From assembly GCF_003612125.1 (NCBI RefSeq), contig NZ_RAWI01000020.1:1-52428 (forward strand): a stretch of DNA of 52,428 nt. The letters are read 5' to 3'. Below the pieces are notes generated by a model, which saw nothing but the letters and a program-made list of their open reading frames with translations, searched no databases and was not told where the DNA came from. The stretch comes from Corallococcus praedator (lineage in GTDB: Bacteria > Myxococcota > Myxococcia > Myxococcales > Myxococcaceae). Shown here piece after piece: positions 37,036 to 44,843 of the stretch. Numbering within the stretch: the first letter of the stretch is position 1; every line of letters begins with the position of its first letter. A program made the translations under genes and the position numbers.

Positions 37036-39021
37036 TTGAGCACCTCCCCCCGCTTCCGTTTCCCTCCGGGCCGCCTCCTTCCGCGGCTGCTGGCCCTGCT
37101 GACGGCCCTGCCGCTCACCGCCAGCGCCGCGTCGCTCTACGTCAGCCCGAGCGGCTCCGATTCAAACGCCGGCACCAGCGCCTCCGCCCCGCTGAAGACG
37201 CTCCAGGCGGCCCTGGACAAGGCGACCGCGGGCACGACCATCCAGCTCGCCGCGGGCATCTACCGCGAGCGGCCGGTGACGAAGCGGGCCGGCACAGCGA
37301 GCGCGCCCATCACCCTCAAGGGGCCGGAGACCGGCAAGGCGCGCTCGGGGCGCTACAAGGCGGTGCTGTTCGGCACCGGGCGCATCTTCAACATCGACCA
37401 CAGCCACTATGTGCTGGAGGGCTTCACGATTGATGGGCAGGAGAAGCTCATCAACGCGACCTGGCCCACGGCCCTGTCGAGCGTGCGGAGCTTCAAGGAC
37501 GCGAACCAGGGGCTCATCGCCGACGGGCGGCTCATCTACATCGGCTCGTCGGAGACGTCGCGCGACATCACGGGCGTGGTGATCCGCGACATGTTCCTCA
37601 ACGGCGCCGGTGGCGAGTGCATCCGCATGCGCAGCAACGCCCACCACAACGAGGTCGCCAACTCGGTCATCCAGTGGTGCGGGATGTACGGCAAGGGCGA
37701 TGACGTGGACGGCTACAAGTACCACAACGGCGAGGGCGTCTACATTGGCACCAGCCCCAAGTCGATCGACCAGCCGATGTATGCCAATGACCCCAGCTCG
37801 TTCAACGACATCCACGACAACACCGTCCACACGTTCGGGTCGGAGTGCCTCAACGTGAAGGAGAACGCGCACGACAACACGTTCTCGCGCAATGACTGCC
37901 GCAACAACGACGAGCCGCTGGAGTTCCTGGGCAGCCTCATCGAGCTGCGGGGCCACGACAACGTGCTGGACTCCAACGTCATCACCGGCAGCCGCAGCTA
38001 CGCGCTCAAGCTCAAGTCCGACTCCGGCGCCTATGACAAGGGCGGCAACTCCGCCAGGAACAACACCTTCCGCCAGGCGACGGGCGCCTTCATCCGCAAC
38101 GACAACAGCGCGCCGCAGGACACCTTCTGCGGCAACACGTTTGATTCGTCGGCGACGCCGGTGACGGGCAGCAGTCCGGTGGGCACGCCCACCGCGCCGT
38201 GCACCGGCGGTCAGGACACGACCCCGCCCACCGCGCCCACGGGACTGACCGCGACCGCGGCGTCCAGCAGCGTGGTGGACCTCACCTGGGGCGCGAGCAC
38301 GGACAACGTCGGCGTGACGTCCTACCAGGTGTCGCGTGGAAGCACGTCCGTCTGCACGGTGTCGGCGCGCGCGTGCAGTGACACGGGCCTGAGCCCGTCG
38401 ACGACGTACAGCTACACCGTCCGGGCCTACGACGCGGCCGGCAACGCCTCCTCCGCGAGCAACACGGTGAGCGTGACGACGCCGCAGGCGGCCGGGACGA
38501 CGCTGCTGTCGGACGGCTTCGAGTCGTCCACCAGCTTCCCGTCAGGCGGCTGGACGAACACCAGCGGCAACGGGAGCTGGGCCCTGGTCACGGACGGGAC
38601 GAAGGCCGCGAAGCAGCAGTCCTCCAGCTCCGCGACCTACATCGTCACGGCGGGCCAGGCCTCGTGGGCGAACTACACCTATTCGGCCCGGGTGAAGACG
38701 GGCGCGACGGGCATCCGCAACGGGCTCGTCGCCCGGTACGTGGATGGGAACAACTACTACTTCTTCATCCTCCACAACGGGAACCTGGTGCTGAACAAGA
38801 AGGTGGCCGGCACCACCCAGACCGTGCAGTCGGTGCCGTTCGCCGCCAGCACGTCGACGTTCTACACGCTGACGCTGGTCGTCCAGGGCACGTCCCTCCA
38901 GGGCTACGTGGATGGCGTCCTGCGCGTGCAGGGGACGGACACGGGCCTGGGTTCAGGCAAGGTGGGCTTCTACGCGACCGGCGTCGCGACCTACGACGAC
39001 GTGCGCGTCACCACGCCGTAG
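37036..39021 (+). CDS. Secreted beta-helix / Fn3 / concanavalin-like protein
   Basis: A 661-aa exported protein, probably a polysaccharide-active enzyme. TTG 37036 follows AGGAA and begins a signal peptide (LLPRLLALLTALPLTASA); no better ATG is available. Residues 33-370: DUF1565/right-handed beta-helix (LYVSPSGSDSNAGTSASAPL; VVIRDMFLNGAGGECIRMRS; ENAHDNTFSRNDCRNNDEPL). Residues about 395-480: fibronectin type III (PTGLTATAASSSVVDLTWGA, TYSYTVRAYDAAGNASSASN). Residues about 485-661: LamG/concanavalin-like jelly roll (DGFESSTSFPSGGW, GLVARYVDGNNYYFFILHNG, GKVGFYATGVATYDDVRV). This architecture is common in pectate-lyase-like or chondroitinase-like secreted proteins; the catalytic site is not assigned. 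Confidence 0.85.
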   Translation: MSTSPRFRFPPGRLLPRLLALLTALPLTASAASLYVSPSGSDSNAGTSASAPLKTLQAALDKATAGTTIQLAAGIYRERPVTKRAGTASAPITLKGPETGKARSGRYKAVLFGTGRIFNIDHSHYVLEGFTIDGQEKLINATWPTALSSVRSFKDANQGLIADGRLIYIGSSETSRDITGVVIRDMFLNGAGGECIRMRSNAHHNEVANSVIQWCGMYGKGDDVDGYKYHNGEGVYIGTSPKSIDQPMYANDPSSFNDIHDNTVHTFGSECLNVKENAHDNTFSRNDCRNNDEPLEFLGSLIELRGHDNVLDSNVITGSRSYALKLKSDSGAYDKGGNSARNNTFRQATGAFIRNDNSAPQDTFCGNTFDSSATPVTGSSPVGTPTAPCTGGQDTTPPTAPTGLTATAASSSVVDLTWGASTDNVGVTSYQVSRGSTSVCTVSARACSDTGLSPSTTYSYTVRAYDAAGNASSASNTVSVTTPQAAGTTLLSDGFESSTSFPSGGWTNTSGNGSWALVTDGTKAAKQQSSSSATYIVTAGQASWANYTYSARVKTGATGIRNGLVARYVDGNNYYFFILHNGNLVLNKKVAGTTQTVQSVPFAASTSTFYTLTLVVQGTSLQGYVDGVLRVQGTDTGLGSGKVGFYATGVATYDDVRVTTP

Positions 39022-39122
39022 GCCCCATCCAAGACTTCGCATTCCGGGGGTGAGGAGAAATAACGGGCACCTCCGTTCCGGGGGGCAGCGGCGAATCAAC
39101 GCCGTCATCCCCTGGAGCCCCC

Positions 39123-40217
39123 GTGAAGACGTCCTCGACCTCCCTCGCCCTGGCCCTTGTCGGCGCCAGCTGGCTCATCGGCCCCGCCACCGCCCATGCG
39201 GCACCGCCCGCGTCCTCCGGCCCGCGTGAAATCGCGCGGGTCACCGGGGCAGCCCCCGGCAACCACGTCCTCTTCCTGGAGAACGACCAGGGCGAGGTCG
39301 ACGTGGCCGTCGCGGCGATCTATCCGCAGCGGCCCCTCATCGCCCCCCGCTTCCTCAAGTCCCACTCGGCGGCGGAGGTGTTCCTGGCGGTGGCTCCCGC
39401 CAACCAGGAGCTGCCTGCGGCCCTCGCACGCCACGCACGCCTCGCGGTGGACCGGGGCACGCGCGAGCAGCTCCAGCGGGAGAACGCGGACGCGCTCGCG
39501 AGCGTGACTTCGGACGTCGCGTCCGGCGGCCAATCCCTCACCGCCAGTTGCTCGGAGTCCTTCCGCGACTGGGTCAGCAACGTCTATGGCGACGCCACGT
39601 GCGGCGACCCGAGCCAGGAGGCCATCTACACCGCCCACCCGAGCGATACGTACTGCACCAGCGGCTGCGACTACACGCTCGGTGCCCAGGACAAGGGGAC
39701 GTGTCAGCCCAAGCTGCGCTCCTGCGACATCGTCCGGGGGACGGCGAGCGTGGTCCGCCTCCGCACCACGAACTGGTGGAACGGACCCAACTTCAATCAC
39801 CCGGGACACTTCGCCCACTTCGGCGTCGCCAACTGCACGGGCAACGGGCCCGTGGACTTCAACTACAAGCGGGGCGCGGCCAGCACCTCCACCCTCCAGG
39901 TGCCGGTCAACGGCATGCTCCACGTCAAGCTGGGGTCGGAGATCGTCCCCGGCAATGCCGCCAACTTCGTGAGCTATGGCCAGTGGAAGACGGGCAAGCC
40001 CGCGAGCGGCGCGACGTACGTGAGCAACAGCATGTCGGTGGAGGCCAACGGCGGCACCGATGACCGGGTGATTGCCTGCGGCGACATCTACCTCGACTAC
40101 ACGATGGCGGACATCTCGTCGCCCACCTGCCACGGCTCCGACATCTCGCTGTGCAGTGGCGGCAACTGCACCAGCTCCTGCTTCTACTGCTCCGGAGGAA
40201 GCTGCCCCATCAACTGA
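39123..40217 (+). CDS. Secreted Cys-rich protein of unknown function
   Basis: A 364-aa exported protein with a clear signal peptide (MKTSSTSLALALVGASWLIG, cleavage near AHA-APP). GTG 39123 follows GGAG. The mature N-terminal third is a basic, mixed alpha/beta segment (VLFLENDQGEVDVAVAAIYP); the rest is Cys-rich, with CSESFRDW, CGDPSQEAIY, YCTSGCDYTLG, CQPKLRSCDIV, and ends in a dense cluster CSGGNCTSSCFYC...SCPIN, implying several disulphides. I do not recognise the family. It sits between the beta-helix and LysM genes on the same strand, with gaps of 101 and 187 bp, so a shared operon is not certain. Confidence 0.75.
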   Translation: MKTSSTSLALALVGASWLIGPATAHAAPPASSGPREIARVTGAAPGNHVLFLENDQGEVDVAVAAIYPQRPLIAPRFLKSHSAAEVFLAVAPANQELPAALARHARLAVDRGTREQLQRENADALASVTSDVASGGQSLTASCSESFRDWVSNVYGDATCGDPSQEAIYTAHPSDTYCTSGCDYTLGAQDKGTCQPKLRSCDIVRGTASVVRLRTTNWWNGPNFNHPGHFAHFGVANCTGNGPVDFNYKRGAASTSTLQVPVNGMLHVKLGSEIVPGNAANFVSYGQWKTGKPASGATYVSNSMSVEANGGTDDRVIACGDIYLDYTMADISSPTCHGSDISLCSGGNCTSSCFYCSGGSCPIN

Positions 40218-40404
40218 AAGGCAGCCCCGCGCGCGCCGTCGCGAAGCCCAGCGACGGCCGCGCATCGGCGCCGCGACTGACATTTTCGGACGACAGCGGA
40301 TCCACGCCGGAACGCCCTCAACGGAAGACAAGCGGATTCCTAGAACCTGGGAAAGTCACGCAACTCCGTAAAGGTCGTTTCGACAATCGGTCCAGGAGAT
40401 CCGC

Positions 40405-41070
40405 ATGTCCAACTACCGCATTCGTCAGGGTGACACCCTCTCGGCCCTCGCCGCTCGCTTCAAGACCAGCGTTTCCGCACTGGCACGCACCAACAAGATC
40501 GCCAATCCGAACCTCATCTACGCGGGCGCGTCCCTGCGCGTCCCCGGCCACAGCGGGAGCGACAGCTTCCAGCCGGCCAAGGGCGGCGGCACGAAGAAGC
40601 CCGGCGGCGCCGGTCGTCCCAGCGGATCGACGGGCGGCGGCAAGGTGGACTCGAGCGCTGGCGCCGGAAACTCGGGCGGCGCGACGCCCGCGATGCGCAA
40701 GCTGGCGGCGGCGGGCCGCGCGGCCGCGATGGGCATGGGCGGGTACAACAGCCAGGGCCTGTGCGCCACGGGCGTGAGCCGGGCCATCCAGAATGCCTTT
40801 GGCGTCAAGGTCTGGGGCAACGGCAACCAGATCGACAACAACCTGCCGCGCGACAAGTTCAAGCAGGTCAACATGTCGCTCGCGGAGGCGCTGAAGACCC
40901 CGGGCCTCGTGCTCACCTGGGAGAAGACGTCATCGCGTCTGGGCAGCATCTACGGCCACACGGCCATCACCACCGGCGACGGCCGTTCGTCCGTCAGCGA
41001 CTTCATCGAGCGCAACACGCTGGGCGCCGGTGGCCGCTCCGGGTTGAAGATCTTCCGGCCCATCGTGTAG
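40405..41070 (+). CDS. LysM-domain protein with CHAP/NlpC-like Cys-His domain
   Basis: A 221-aa protein with one N-terminal LysM repeat (residues 4-46, YRIRQGDTLSALAARFKTSV ... IYAGASLRVP) binding peptidoglycan or chitin-like glycans, a Gly/Lys/Ser linker, and a C-terminal domain with GLCATGVSRAIQNAF (Cys120) and SIYGHTAITTGDG (His185), the Cys/His arrangement of CHAP or NlpC/P60-type amidohydrolases. It has no signal peptide: the LysM starts at residue 4. That is unusual for a wall enzyme and suggests delivery by another route or an intracellular role. A bidirectional hairpin follows. Confidence 0.82.
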   Translation: MSNYRIRQGDTLSALAARFKTSVSALARTNKIANPNLIYAGASLRVPGHSGSDSFQPAKGGGTKKPGGAGRPSGSTGGGKVDSSAGAGNSGGATPAMRKLAAAGRAAAMGMGGYNSQGLCATGVSRAIQNAFGVKVWGNGNQIDNNLPRDKFKQVNMSLAEALKTPGLVLTWEKTSSRLGSIYGHTAITTGDGRSSVSDFIERNTLGAGGRSGLKIFRPIV

Positions 41071-41078
41071 CGCTTCCC

Positions 41079-41101
41079 CGCCCGGGAGACATTCCCGGGC
41101 G
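41079..41101. terminator. Hairpin between convergent genes
   Basis: The 9-bp perfect stem CGCCCGGGA / TCCCGGGCG with loop GACAT lies 8 bp after the LysM gene stop and 1 bp before the convergent gene stop. Confidence 0.7.
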
Positions 41102-41102
41102 T

Positions 41103-41525
41103 CTACCCCGGCGAGGTGCCTTCCGTCGTGGAGCACCCGCCCTGCTCGCCGTGGGCCGCCGCCCCATAGCGTCGCGTCGGAACGGGCGGGCTGCCGCTGA
41201 GCCAGTCCCAGGACTCGCCGGTCCAGCACTGCTCGCCCCACCCCAGGTGCGCCGCGGCCTCACGCGCCCGCTCCCCGTGGGTGACGAGCGCCCATCCCAT
41301 CCGGGACTGCTTGCTCTCCCCGCTCCTGAACTTCAGGAGCCGGTGCCGGCCCCGGGCCTCGTCGTGGTCCGCCTCCCAGAGCGCCTGGTTCTTGAAGCCC
41401 TCCCCCTGGGCGTCCACGCCGTTGTACTCACACCAGGCGACCACGTCCTTGGCCCGGACCAGCCTTGAGCCCTTCGAGAGTTCCGTGACTGCGGCCACGA
41501 GGAGATCGGAGGTCAGCACACGCAT
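41103..41525 (-). CDS. Small hypothetical protein
   Basis: A 140-aa protein I do not recognise. The frame opens at 41606, but ATG 41525 has GGAG upstream and begins a well-formed helical segment (MRVLTSDLLVAAVTELSKGS, then LVRAKDVVAWCEYNGVDAQG). The run FKNQALWEADHDEARGRHRL and LLKFRSGE suggests a small nucleic-acid-binding or nuclease-like fold, but there is no definite motif. The C-terminus is low complexity. It stands alone, 135 bp from the end of the flavoenzyme gene on the same strand, so it may be the last gene of the RiPP-like operon. Confidence 0.6.
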   Translation of the reverse strand: MRVLTSDLLVAAVTELSKGSRLVRAKDVVAWCEYNGVDAQGEGFKNQALWEADHDEARGRHRLLKFRSGESKQSRMGWALVTHGERAREAAAHLGWGEQCWTGESWDWLSGSPPVPTRRYGAAAHGEQGGCSTTEGTSPG

Positions 41526-41660
41526 GGAGGAGGCTCCGGGGCTGGGGTCAGCGACGGTGCTCAACCTACAGGGTGGGGTGTGGCCGAGAGGCCATGGGGC
41601 CTCCACGTGATTGTCATGGTTCTGTCATGGCGCCCGGACGTGGGCAGGCAGGCGTGCGCG

Positions 41661-43112
41661 TCACGCCCATGCCTTGCGGACCTCCGCGTAGTAGTTGCGG
41701 AAGAACGGCACCATCGCCGCGCGGTTGCCGTCCACGATGGCCAGCAGCTCCGGCGGCAGGACGAACTCCTCCTCCCCCAGCTCGTCGTAGAGCGAGTCCA
41801 GCATCTGCTGGTAGAACCGGGGGAAGGAGCGGTGCCAGCCGACCTTCGGCAGGCGGATGCCGTGCTCCCAGCCCATGGCCAGGTAGTGCTTGAGCGCCTC
41901 CGCTCGCGCCTCCGCCAGCGTGTAGAGGGAGATGGGTTTGCGCTCCGGCGGGAAGTCCTCGTTGACGAGCCCGGACTCCCCGCGCATCCGCCGCGCCAGG
42001 TGCTGGCCGAGCAGGGGCGACTGGAACAGGCCGTCCCGGTAGGTGCCGGTGAGCAGCCACAGGCCGTCCACGGACGTCGGGCCCATCAGGGGACAGGTGT
42101 CCACGGTGACGGGCCTGTTGCCCGCCTGCCAGCCGACGAGCTGCGCGGCGCAGAGGTCCTGGTCGATCTGCTCCAGGACGCACTCCAGCAGGAAGAACAT
42201 GTCGGCCGGCGTGGTGCGCAGCATCGGCCGCGCCATCAGGATGTTCGTCGCGCCGAAGTAGAGCTGGTTGCCCGCGCGGGGCATGCCGTGCAGGCCGCAG
42301 GCGAACGCGCGGTTCGGCGTCCGCACCACGTGCTTGAGCTGGGTCTTCGGCACCTGGAGCAGCAGCGACGTCCCTCCCCCGCTGAAGATGCGCGGGATGC
42401 GGCGCGCCAGCTCCGGAAGCTCGTCGAGGACCGCCTGCGTCCCGACGCCCATGGCGAGCACCACCTGGGGGGCCGCGAGCGTCCGGCCGTCCTCGAGCCG
42501 GACGCCGGTGACACGCCCCGCGCTCACGTCGAGCGCCTTGACCGCCCCGTCGATGAGCGAAACCCTGGAGGACTGTTCGAGGACCCGCGTGAGCCCCCGC
42601 AGCAGGCGGCTTGCGTCCACCGAGCCCTCGCGCGGCAGGAACAAGGCCCGCTTCGGCCGGCAGTCCTCCGCGGGGTACAGGCCGGGAACCTGGTTCGGAT
42701 CCAGCTCCTCGAAGGGCTCGCCCTCCGCCGTCGCCGCCTGCTGGATGGCGGCGTAGTTCTCATCCTCGATGGTTCCCGACTTCGCGTTGCTGAACACGAT
42801 GGTGCCGGCGTCGAGCCGCACCTGCTCCTCCGGGGGCAGCTCGCTGTTCAAGCCCTCCAGCCACGCGGGCCAGAGGCGGGCGGCGAGCACCCCCTGGGCA
42901 TGCCGCGCCCGGCCCGGCGCGGTGCGCAGCAATGGGGCCGTCACCTCGCCGTAGCAGCCCAGCATCGCGCCCGCGGCGCCGGACGCGCCACCGGGTCGGC
43001 CCGCGGGTCCCACCACCGCGATTCGCAGGTTGGAATCCTGGAGCGACAGGGCACGCGCGGTCGCCAGACCCAACGCGCCATTTCCCGCCACCACGACGTC
43101 ATAGGTGCTCAT
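41661..43112 (-). CDS. FAD-dependent oxidoreductase (DAO/ThiO-like) in RiPP-like locus
   Basis: A 483-aa flavoenzyme of the D-amino-acid/glycine oxidase (DAO) family. The N-terminal dinucleotide motif VVVAGNGALGLATARALSLQ (GxGxxG), GGASGAAGAMLGCYGEV, and the C-terminal GLWLLTGTYRDGLFQSPLLG are typical. The frame extends to 43301, but ATG 43112 has GAGGG upstream and starts exactly at the Rossmann strand. It is downstream of the 50-codon precursor-like gene and the two HExxH hydroxylase homologues on the same strand, after a hairpin. A role in oxidising the modified peptide, an amino-acid building block, or an unrelated amine is possible; which one is not shown. Confidence 0.85.
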   Translation of the reverse strand: MSTYDVVVAGNGALGLATARALSLQDSNLRIAVVGPAGRPGGASGAAGAMLGCYGEVTAPLLRTAPGRARHAQGVLAARLWPAWLEGLNSELPPEEQVRLDAGTIVFSNAKSGTIEDENYAAIQQAATAEGEPFEELDPNQVPGLYPAEDCRPKRALFLPREGSVDASRLLRGLTRVLEQSSRVSLIDGAVKALDVSAGRVTGVRLEDGRTLAAPQVVLAMGVGTQAVLDELPELARRIPRIFSGGGTSLLLQVPKTQLKHVVRTPNRAFACGLHGMPRAGNQLYFGATNILMARPMLRTTPADMFFLLECVLEQIDQDLCAAQLVGWQAGNRPVTVDTCPLMGPTSVDGLWLLTGTYRDGLFQSPLLGQHLARRMRGESGLVNEDFPPERKPISLYTLAEARAEALKHYLAMGWEHGIRLPKVGWHRSFPRFYQQMLDSLYDELGEEEFVLPPELLAIVDGNRAAMVPFFRNYYAEVRKAWA

Positions 43113-43179
43113 TCGTTGGATGCCCTCGGCGGGTCTGGGAGGTCCACACGGCGTTGACGTCCGGTCATCCGGTCCTGGG

Positions 43180-43217
43180 GCCCGCCGCGCCCGCATGCGA
43201 GCGCGGACACGGCGGGC
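43180..43217 (-). terminator. GC-rich hairpin between precursor and flavoenzyme genes
   Basis: The perfect 8-bp outer stem GCCCGCCG / CGGCGGGC encloses a further GC-rich inner pairing. It lies 23 bp after the precursor stop and 67 bp before the flavoenzyme start, with no T-run. It looks like an attenuator or mRNA-protecting hairpin that would let the precursor be made in excess, a common arrangement in RiPP operons. Confidence 0.5.
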
Positions 43218-43239
43218 GGATCCTCGGACCGACCTTGAA

Positions 43240-43392
43240 TCAGTCTTCCTTCTTCGCCGTGTCGGAGACGATGTACGGCGGCCACCACTGGCGCTCCGCA
43301 CTCGACCCGCACGTCACGGTCGGCTCCTGCAGCTGCTCCTTCTTGGCCAGGAGGTCCTTCACGGTCTCAAGCCACTGCGATCCGTTGTTCAT
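43240..43392 (-). CDS. 50-aa RiPP precursor-like peptide
   Basis: A 50-codon gene with an excellent RBS (AAGGAG, 8 bases before ATG 43392) whose ATG overlaps the TGA of the upstream hydroxylase gene (ATGA). Residues 1-24 form a charged amphipathic helix (QWLETVKDLLAKKEQLQEP), as expected for a leader. The rest has a distinct composition: one Cys (C28) in TVTCGSS, then AERQWWPPYIVSD with a Trp-Trp-Pro-Pro-Tyr block at 36-40, and a charged tail TAKKED. Position and coupling to two PqqD-fused HExxH enzymes make it the likely substrate. I know no named family with this WWPPY core. The product structure and cleavage site are unknown. Confidence 0.78.
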   Translation of the reverse strand: MNNGSQWLETVKDLLAKKEQLQEPTVTCGSSAERQWWPPYIVSDTAKKED

Positions 43393-44843
43393 GCGATTTC
43401 TCCTTGCTGCCGGGTTGGCTCTACGAGGGTGCTGCGTACAAGCGTCTCCAGTCCCGTGCGCAGCTGGCGGCGTGCTTCATCGGGGGCAACACGCCCCCCG
43501 ATCGCCTCCAGATACGCCCGCTCCATCTCAGCGAACGTCCGGCCATCGCTGAGTTCGAAGATCAGCCACGCATTCAGATCGAGCCAATGCAGCTTTGGCG
43601 CGTCCGGCGAGAAGACCATCAGGCACTCGCCCCGGGTCGAGGGGCGGGCCCGCAGACCGCGAACCTTCTGGTAGGCCGCCTTCTCGGGGGCGCTCGCGCG
43701 CCCTCCGGCCGCCTTGCTGAACACCTCGCGGTCGACGGGTGCCAGGGAGTCACTCAGCCACCGGACGAAGTCCCGCCCTTGAGGCGTCAGCAGATGCGAC
43801 CATTCCGTCTGGAGCTGTTCGCCCAGGTAGCGCGCCCGGTCCACCGAGCGTCCGAAGCGCGAGCCGCCGTCGTTGTTCACCACCGACATCGCATGCGGAC
43901 GCGTGGCGTAGGCGGACGGGTCCCCGAAGCGCTCGATGAGCGAACGGTCCGCCGACAGCGCGGCGGCCTTGAAGAGCGCCAGATGGACATACACATGGTA
44001 GGCGAACACCGTGCGGACGATGGACCAGCGCACGTCCCGCCAGGGCACCTGGATGGTCTCCTCGGGCTTCGCCGCGATCGACACCGAGCGGGTGGCGTCG
44101 AAGAGCTTCATGTGAAGCCCTTCGTGCAGAAGGCACCCGGCGACATCCCAGGGGTTCCCCAGGTCCTTCAGCGACAGGAAGATGGTGGAGGGCGTCAGGT
44201 CCCCGCCGGCGGCGGACAGGACGGTGCCACCTTCGAGCCGGGCGCTGAGCAGCGCGATGGCCTCGATGTGCGTCAGCGCGCTCGCCCCTGAATGCGGCAG
44301 CAGCTGGGAGAGCAGCGCGATGGAGTCGTTGATCTTCCCCTGGGCGGACGCATCCGGGCTCAGCAGCTTCCCGCCGCTCTTGGGGTTCGTCAGGAAGATG
44401 CCGTCGAACGCCGCATGCAGCGCCTTGGAATAGGCATCCCCGCGTTGGGCCACGTCCCACAGCCACTTCGGGGTCTCCGTGCCCACGCGAAAGCGCGACG
44501 GCATGCGCGACTCGCACAGTCCCAGGGGAAGCGCCTCCAGCGCTCCGGGCAACATCTCCTCCAGGGGATGGGGTGACGCCAGCCGGCCCGCCTCCAGGTC
44601 GGAGAAGGCCTGCTCCAGCGTCAGCCGGACCAGCGGGTCGAAGAAGATGCGACGTGCATCGACATCGTTGAGCGCCTCCACGGCGGTCACCGCGTGAGAC
44701 AGGGAGGGCAGCCGCTCGGCGAACAGCTCCAGGCCGAAGCGATAGCGGGTCAGGACCTTCGCGAGGATGCGCGGCGAGTCTCCGAAGGAGGGATGCCCGG
44801 TCAGGGCCCGGTCCGCCGCGTGGATGACGTCCGAAGCGCCCAT
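43389..44843 (-). CDS. HExxH-type (2-oxoglutarate) peptide beta-hydroxylase homologue, copy 2
   Basis: A 484-aa protein of the family now called aKG-HExxH-type peptide beta-hydroxylase (formerly TIGR04267 HExxH RiPP modification protein). The signature NPWDVAGCLLHEGLHMKLFD gives HEGLH at 240-244; further shared blocks are FAYHVYVHLALFKAA and PHAMSVVNNDGGSRF. The C-terminal 80 residues look like a PqqD-type leader-binding domain (GECLMVFSPDAPKLHWLDLN, AWLIFELSDGRTFAEMERAY). It starts at ATG 44843, which shares its A with the TGA of copy 1 (TGATG); GTG 44846 is an alternative. It is followed by the coupled precursor gene. Catalysis is inferred from the family. Confidence 0.82.
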   Translation of the reverse strand: MGASDVIHAADRALTGHPSFGDSPRILAKVLTRYRFGLELFAERLPSLSHAVTAVEALNDVDARRIFFDPLVRLTLEQAFSDLEAGRLASPHPLEEMLPGALEALPLGLCESRMPSRFRVGTETPKWLWDVAQRGDAYSKALHAAFDGIFLTNPKSGGKLLSPDASAQGKINDSIALLSQLLPHSGASALTHIEAIALLSARLEGGTVLSAAGGDLTPSTIFLSLKDLGNPWDVAGCLLHEGLHMKLFDATRSVSIAAKPEETIQVPWRDVRWSIVRTVFAYHVYVHLALFKAAALSADRSLIERFGDPSAYATRPHAMSVVNNDGGSRFGRSVDRARYLGEQLQTEWSHLLTPQGRDFVRWLSDSLAPVDREVFSKAAGGRASAPEKAAYQKVRGLRARPSTRGECLMVFSPDAPKLHWLDLNAWLIFELSDGRTFAEMERAYLEAIGGRVAPDEARRQLRTGLETLVRSTLVEPTRQQGEIA

